NCBI GenBank assembly: GCA_031270875.1
Contig: JAISXC010000259.1
Location: 1 to 9,073, forward strand
Direction: 5' to 3'
Source of the DNA: Desulfovibrio sp.
GTDB taxonomy: Bacteria > Desulfobacterota > Desulfovibrionia > Desulfovibrionales > Desulfovibrionaceae
DNA: 9,073 nucleotides
The position numbers and the translations under genes were made by a program. Numbering within the stretch: position 1 is the first letter of the stretch; every line of letters starts with the position of its first letter. Shown one piece after another: positions 7,248-9,073 of the stretch. The notes below the pieces were generated by a model that searched no databases, was not told where the DNA came from, and saw only the letters and a program-made list of their open reading frames with translations.

Positions 7248-7277
7248 TTGACGTTGCGTGGCGGATTGAAGGATAAT
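7248..7277 (+). promoter_or_regulatory. Sigma-70 promoter of tRNA-Leu
   Basis: Plus strand: TTGACG (7248-7253), an 18-nt spacer and GATAAT (7272-7277), each one mismatch from consensus. The predicted start is near 7284, about 30 nt before the mature tRNA 5' end, leaving a short leader for RNase P removal. The AT-rich spacer upstream may add strength. Confidence 0.7.
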
Positions 7278-7314
7278 CAGACATTATGCAACCTTTATTC
7301 CGTGTCGCTGCCAT

Positions 7315-7401
7315 GCCGGAATGGTGGAACTGGTAGACGCAGCGGACTCAAAATCCGCCGGGGGCAACCCCTTGGGAGTTCGAGTCTCCCTTCCGGCACC
7401 A
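7315..7401 (+). tRNA. tRNA-Leu (anticodon CAA)
   Basis: 87 nt including an encoded CCA end (7399-7401). Seen: acceptor stem GCCGGAA (7315-7321) with TTCCGGC (7391-7397), discriminator A, D-loop with TGGTAGACGC, anticodon stem GCGGA/TCCGC around loop CTCAAAA with anticodon CAA at 7349-7351, a long class II variable arm (GGGGGCAACCCC region), and T-arm GGGAG-TTCGAGT-CTCCC. It reads the leucine codon UUG. No intrinsic terminator follows; instead the integrase region begins, as expected if an element inserted at the 3' end and restored the tRNA while displacing its original downstream DNA. Confidence 0.97.
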
Positions 7402-7454
7402 AGTTATTTCAATGTGTTATGATTAACATGCCCGGCTTGTTGGCAACGAAACAG

Positions 7455-7474
7455 CTACATATAAACTACATATA
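7455..7474 (+). repeat. Tandem CTACATATA direct repeats, candidate integrase arm-type sites
   Basis: CTACATATA occurs twice (7455-7463 and 7466-7474) separated by AA, a period of 11 bp or about one helical turn, in AT-rich DNA between the tRNA 3' end and the integrase stop codon. Short direct repeats on the same helical face flanking a core site are typical of tyrosine-integrase arm-binding sites. The repeat is seen; the role is inferred. Confidence 0.5.
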
Positions 7475-7477
7475 CTT

Positions 7478-8476
7478 TCAGGGTGCAAGCTCAGGCAATA
7501 AGGCCGCAGCTCTTCGCTGGCCGCCCGCGGTGACGTGGGCGTAAAATGTTCCTGTTGTGGATACGGTCGAATGTCCTAGTTGTGCCGAAACAGCGGCAAG
7601 ATCAGCGCCGCGCGCGAGCATCTCAGAGGCCGCTACATGCCGAATGTGATACATGGGAAAATGGATCAGGCCGGCGCGTTTGACTGCGCTGTCCCAAGAG
7701 GTGCGGTAGTCCTGAATTTTGAGGCCATTTCGGTGGCAAACGTACGTTATGCCGCTGCGGTGATCTTCGATATATCGCTTCCCCGCCGTCTCAAGATATT
7801 GTGCCGGGGGATATACGGTTTTCAACGCGCCGGCTTTTGCTTGCTGGACAACGACACAGCAGCGCCGCCAGTTAAAGGCCGCCCACTTTAAGCCAAAAAG
7901 TTCAACTCTGCCGGGGCGCAATGAAAGGGCGAAGCATGTGGCAATGGCCCATTGAAGCCACTCCGGCGAGGCTTTCCAGATTTTATGGATGTCGTCAAGC
8001 ATTGTGGTGCAGATTTTGCGATTGACGGACAGACGCTTGAAGTCGCGCCAGGGATTACGGCTGATAAATTCCTGGTCTGCGGACCATGACAGAATGGAAC
8101 GGATATACGCCTGGGCTTTGTTGATGGTGTTGTTTGTAACGCCACGGGAGCGGTACCCCTCCCTCATGCGTTCCAAGTCTTGTCGGTTCAGCAATTCCGC
8201 AAATTTGTCGCGCATGAATGCCGCCGGTCCGTCTCCGGAGAGCATGGAAACAATATTTTGTTTTGTATGGGGATTGAAGTCGGGGTGAGAACGAAAAAAA
8301 GATGCCGTCAACTCGCCAAGTGTGAGCAGACCGGAAACAGGTTGTGAGCGGGCAATCCTTTCCGCGTCAAAGGCGCGTGCGGTCTGTTCGTCCTTGAATG
8401 AACGTGTTTTTTGCCGTCCACCCTCATACCATGCCGCCACCCACAACTTGTTATTTCTGCGTTGGAATACACTCAC
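7478..8476 (-). CDS. Tyrosine-type site-specific recombinase (integrase)
   Basis: 332 aa phage/island integrase. N-terminal part: a short basic strand region (1-30, SVFQRRNNKLWVAAWY) and a SAM-like core-binding domain (about 50-145). The catalytic domain has the first Arg in LSLRPGRVELFGLKW (R187), a beta-hairpin Lys in AKAGALKT, box II YHIRH with R279, LGHSTVSTTG with H302, and the nucleophile Y312 in GTFYAHV. Where many family members have His three residues before the second Arg, this one has Tyr, a known variant. The enzyme looks complete. Start: GTG 8476 is chosen because AGGGGG lies 5 nt upstream and the family usually begins at this MSVFQR motif; an upstream ATG at 8518 adds 14 unmatched residues close to the IS end. 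It most likely acts on the adjacent tRNA-Leu. Confidence 0.93.
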   Translation of the reverse strand: MSVFQRRNNKLWVAAWYEGGRQKTRSFKDEQTARAFDAERIARSQPVSGLLTLGELTASFFRSHPDFNPHTKQNIVSMLSGDGPAAFMRDKFAELLNRQDLERMREGYRSRGVTNNTINKAQAYIRSILSWSADQEFISRNPWRDFKRLSVNRKICTTMLDDIHKIWKASPEWLQWAIATCFALSLRPGRVELFGLKWAAFNWRRCCVVVQQAKAGALKTVYPPAQYLETAGKRYIEDHRSGITYVCHRNGLKIQDYRTSWDSAVKRAGLIHFPMYHIRHVAASEMLARGADLAAVSAQLGHSTVSTTGTFYAHVTAGGQRRAAALLPELAP

Positions 8477-8509
8477 GTCGCCCCCTATTGGCCCCGCACA
8501 ATGCCTTAA

Positions 8510-8524
8510 AATCAGCATCTGATT
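8510..8524. repeat. Small palindrome AATCAG-cat-CTGATT between transposase and integrase
   Basis: A perfect 6-bp inverted repeat with a 3-bp centre lies 6 bp after the transposase stop codon and 33 bp upstream of the integrase GTG. It could be an operator for the integrase or part of the IS end. It overlaps the candidate -10 box. No U-run follows, so it is not a terminator. Confidence 0.35.
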
Positions 8525-8550
8525 CTATTTCTAAATTGAAATTGCGTTAA
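8522..8550 (-). promoter_or_regulatory. Weak candidate promoter at the IS end reading into the integrase
   Basis: On the minus strand TTAACG (8545-8550, four of six) is followed by a 17-nt spacer and TAGAAT (8522-8527, five of six). It begins inside the last codons of the transposase gene and would start transcription near 8515, about 40 nt before the integrase GTG. If real, the integrase would depend on IS-derived or IS-adjacent DNA for its expression. Confidence 0.25.
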
Positions 8551-9073
8551 TTATCCAAGGCCACGCCGATATTGATTGGGTTATCTCTGGATTTGACTCC
8601 AGATGGATCAAGCCATGAAGAAGCTGCTCCTCCACTGCGCCCAAACTTGAAAAGACGCGATTGTGAAAATGTTTTTCACGTAGTTCTTCCCATACATTTT
8701 CTACCGGATTCAATTCCGGTGAATAGGGAGGCAGCGGCAGCAACTTCATATTTTGCGGGATTCTCAGCGCCTTGCTTTTGTGCCATCCCGCTCCGTCAAG
8801 AACCATTACAATCCTGTCTTTTGGATATCTATCGGATATCTCATCCAAAAATATTTGCATGCAACCTGTATTTACTTGCGGCAATATCAGGCTGTCCCAT
8901 TGACCGTCCGCGATGCTCACGGCGCCATACGCATAGATGTTCTCCTGACTGACCATGCTGGGGCAGAGGGGGCGTTCCGGCTTGGGGCACCAGCACCGAC
9001 GGCTTTCCGCTATGCGGCCAAAACGTGCTTCGTCTTGAAACATCAGTCTGATTTGTCCTGGCCTTTTCCACTC
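8531..9073 (-). CDS. IS630-family transposase, C-terminal part (cut by window edge)
   Basis: 180 codons plus stop are visible and the frame is open to the right edge, so the N-terminal DNA-binding region is missing because of the window, not by visible damage. An internal ATG at 9043 exists, but the frame continues upstream of it with plausible sequence (EWKRPGQIRL), so it is not taken as the start. Seen: the DDE_3 catalytic domain with Asp in MFQDEARFGR (visible residue 14), Asp in VMVLDGAGWHKSK (93) and Glu in LPPYSPELNPVENVW (125). These three residues are intact, so the enzyme could be active. Known: IS630/Tc1-mariner relatives move by cut-and-paste into TA sites. It is transcribed towards the integrase. 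Confidence 0.92.
   Translation of the reverse strand, partial: EWKRPGQIRLMFQDEARFGRIAESRRCWCPKPERPLCPSMVSQENIYAYGAVSIADGQWDSLILPQVNTGCMQIFLDEISDRYPKDRIVMVLDGAGWHKSKALRIPQNMKLLPLPPYSPELNPVENVWEELREKHFHNRVFSSLGAVEEQLLHGLIHLESNPEITQSISAWPWIINAISI

Larger units (their letters stand above)
7385..9073. mobile_element. Left end of an element integrated at tRNA-Leu (genomic island or prophage)
   Basis: A tyrosine integrase gene begins within 80 bp of the tRNA 3' end and reads towards it, with direct repeats in the gap and an IS630-type transposase behind it. This is the standard layout of tRNA-integrated islands. The attachment core should lie in the 3' part of the tRNA, so the left boundary given is approximate. 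The cargo and the second attachment site are beyond the right edge; I see no second copy of the tRNA 3' end in this window. Confidence 0.7.
8505..9073 (-). mobile_element. IS630-family insertion sequence, 3' part
   Basis: The transposase gene reaches to within 55 bp of the integrase start, so one IS terminus must fall between about 8480 and 8530; the exact end cannot be fixed because the partner inverted repeat is outside the window. IS630-type elements insert at TA and duplicate it. The sequence is visibly more AT-rich than the core operon, in keeping with separate origin. Confidence 0.6.

Noticed and set aside
7402..7440. TGTTA-tgat-TAACA hairpin after the tRNA as a terminator
   Set aside because: The stem is only 5 AT-rich base pairs and no U-run follows.
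8477..8518. ATG 8518 as the integrase start
   Set aside because: It adds 14 residues without family resemblance from DNA near the IS end; GTG 8476 has AGGGGG upstream and begins the usual motif.
8841..9071. 76-codon minus-strand frame over the transposase
   Set aside because: It is an alternative frame of the transposase region without motifs; the DDE frame is open through to the window edge.
1..9073. CRISPR array, toxin-antitoxin or defence genes
   Set aside because: No regularly spaced repeats were seen, and every sizeable frame is either an assigned gene or an antisense or out-of-frame shadow.

Overview
The window is a piece of a moderately GC-rich bacterial chromosome. A core translation/transcription operon on the minus strand fills positions 355 to about 7130, and the left end of an integrated mobile element starts at about 7400. 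The gene order rimP-nusA-ylxR-infB-ylxP(DUF503)-DHH phosphoesterase, the very long proline/alanine/arginine-rich linker in IF-2 and the style of the integrase fit a Desulfovibrionaceae-like deltaproteobacterium (Desulfobacterota). This placement is inferred from gene order and protein character, not from a search.

Read in the direction of transcription (right to left), the core block begins with a near-consensus sigma-70 promoter (TTGACA-18-TATAAA, 7100-7129). Next comes a leader of roughly 150 nt that contains a complete intrinsic terminator (7006-7036) and a second strong hairpin. The genes follow: rimP (30S maturation), nusA (elongation/termination factor), ylxR (small RNA-binding protein), infB (IF-2), a DUF503/YlxP protein and an NrnA-like DHH/DHHA1 phosphoesterase. 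Genes overlap or lie 30-77 nt apart, as in a co-transcribed unit. A terminator between the promoter and the first gene suggests either attenuation of the whole operon or a separate small RNA. rbfA and truB, common members of this cluster, are not in the visible part.

After the phosphoesterase, at the left edge, a new promoter (291-319) leads within a few bases into a cobalamin riboswitch (about 130-279, minus strand) with a perfect 11-bp closing stem. The B12-controlled gene lies beyond base 1; only an uncertain start of it may be visible.

To the right of the core operon, a divergent promoter drives tRNA-Leu(CAA) on the plus strand (7315-7401, CCA encoded). The AT-rich spacer between the two divergent promoters carries a 9-bp sequence repeated just upstream of each -35 box. 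Directly after the tRNA 3' end are a pair of 9-bp direct repeats and a tyrosine recombinase gene pointing back at the tRNA, the usual layout of an element integrated at a tRNA gene. An IS630-family transposase, cut by the right edge, sits immediately upstream of the integrase. The cargo and distal end of the element are outside the window.

I did not find evidence for a wholly new system. The most interesting items are the promoter-terminator leader ahead of rimP, the B12 riboswitch next to the translation operon, and the tRNA-Leu integration site with its IS630 neighbour.
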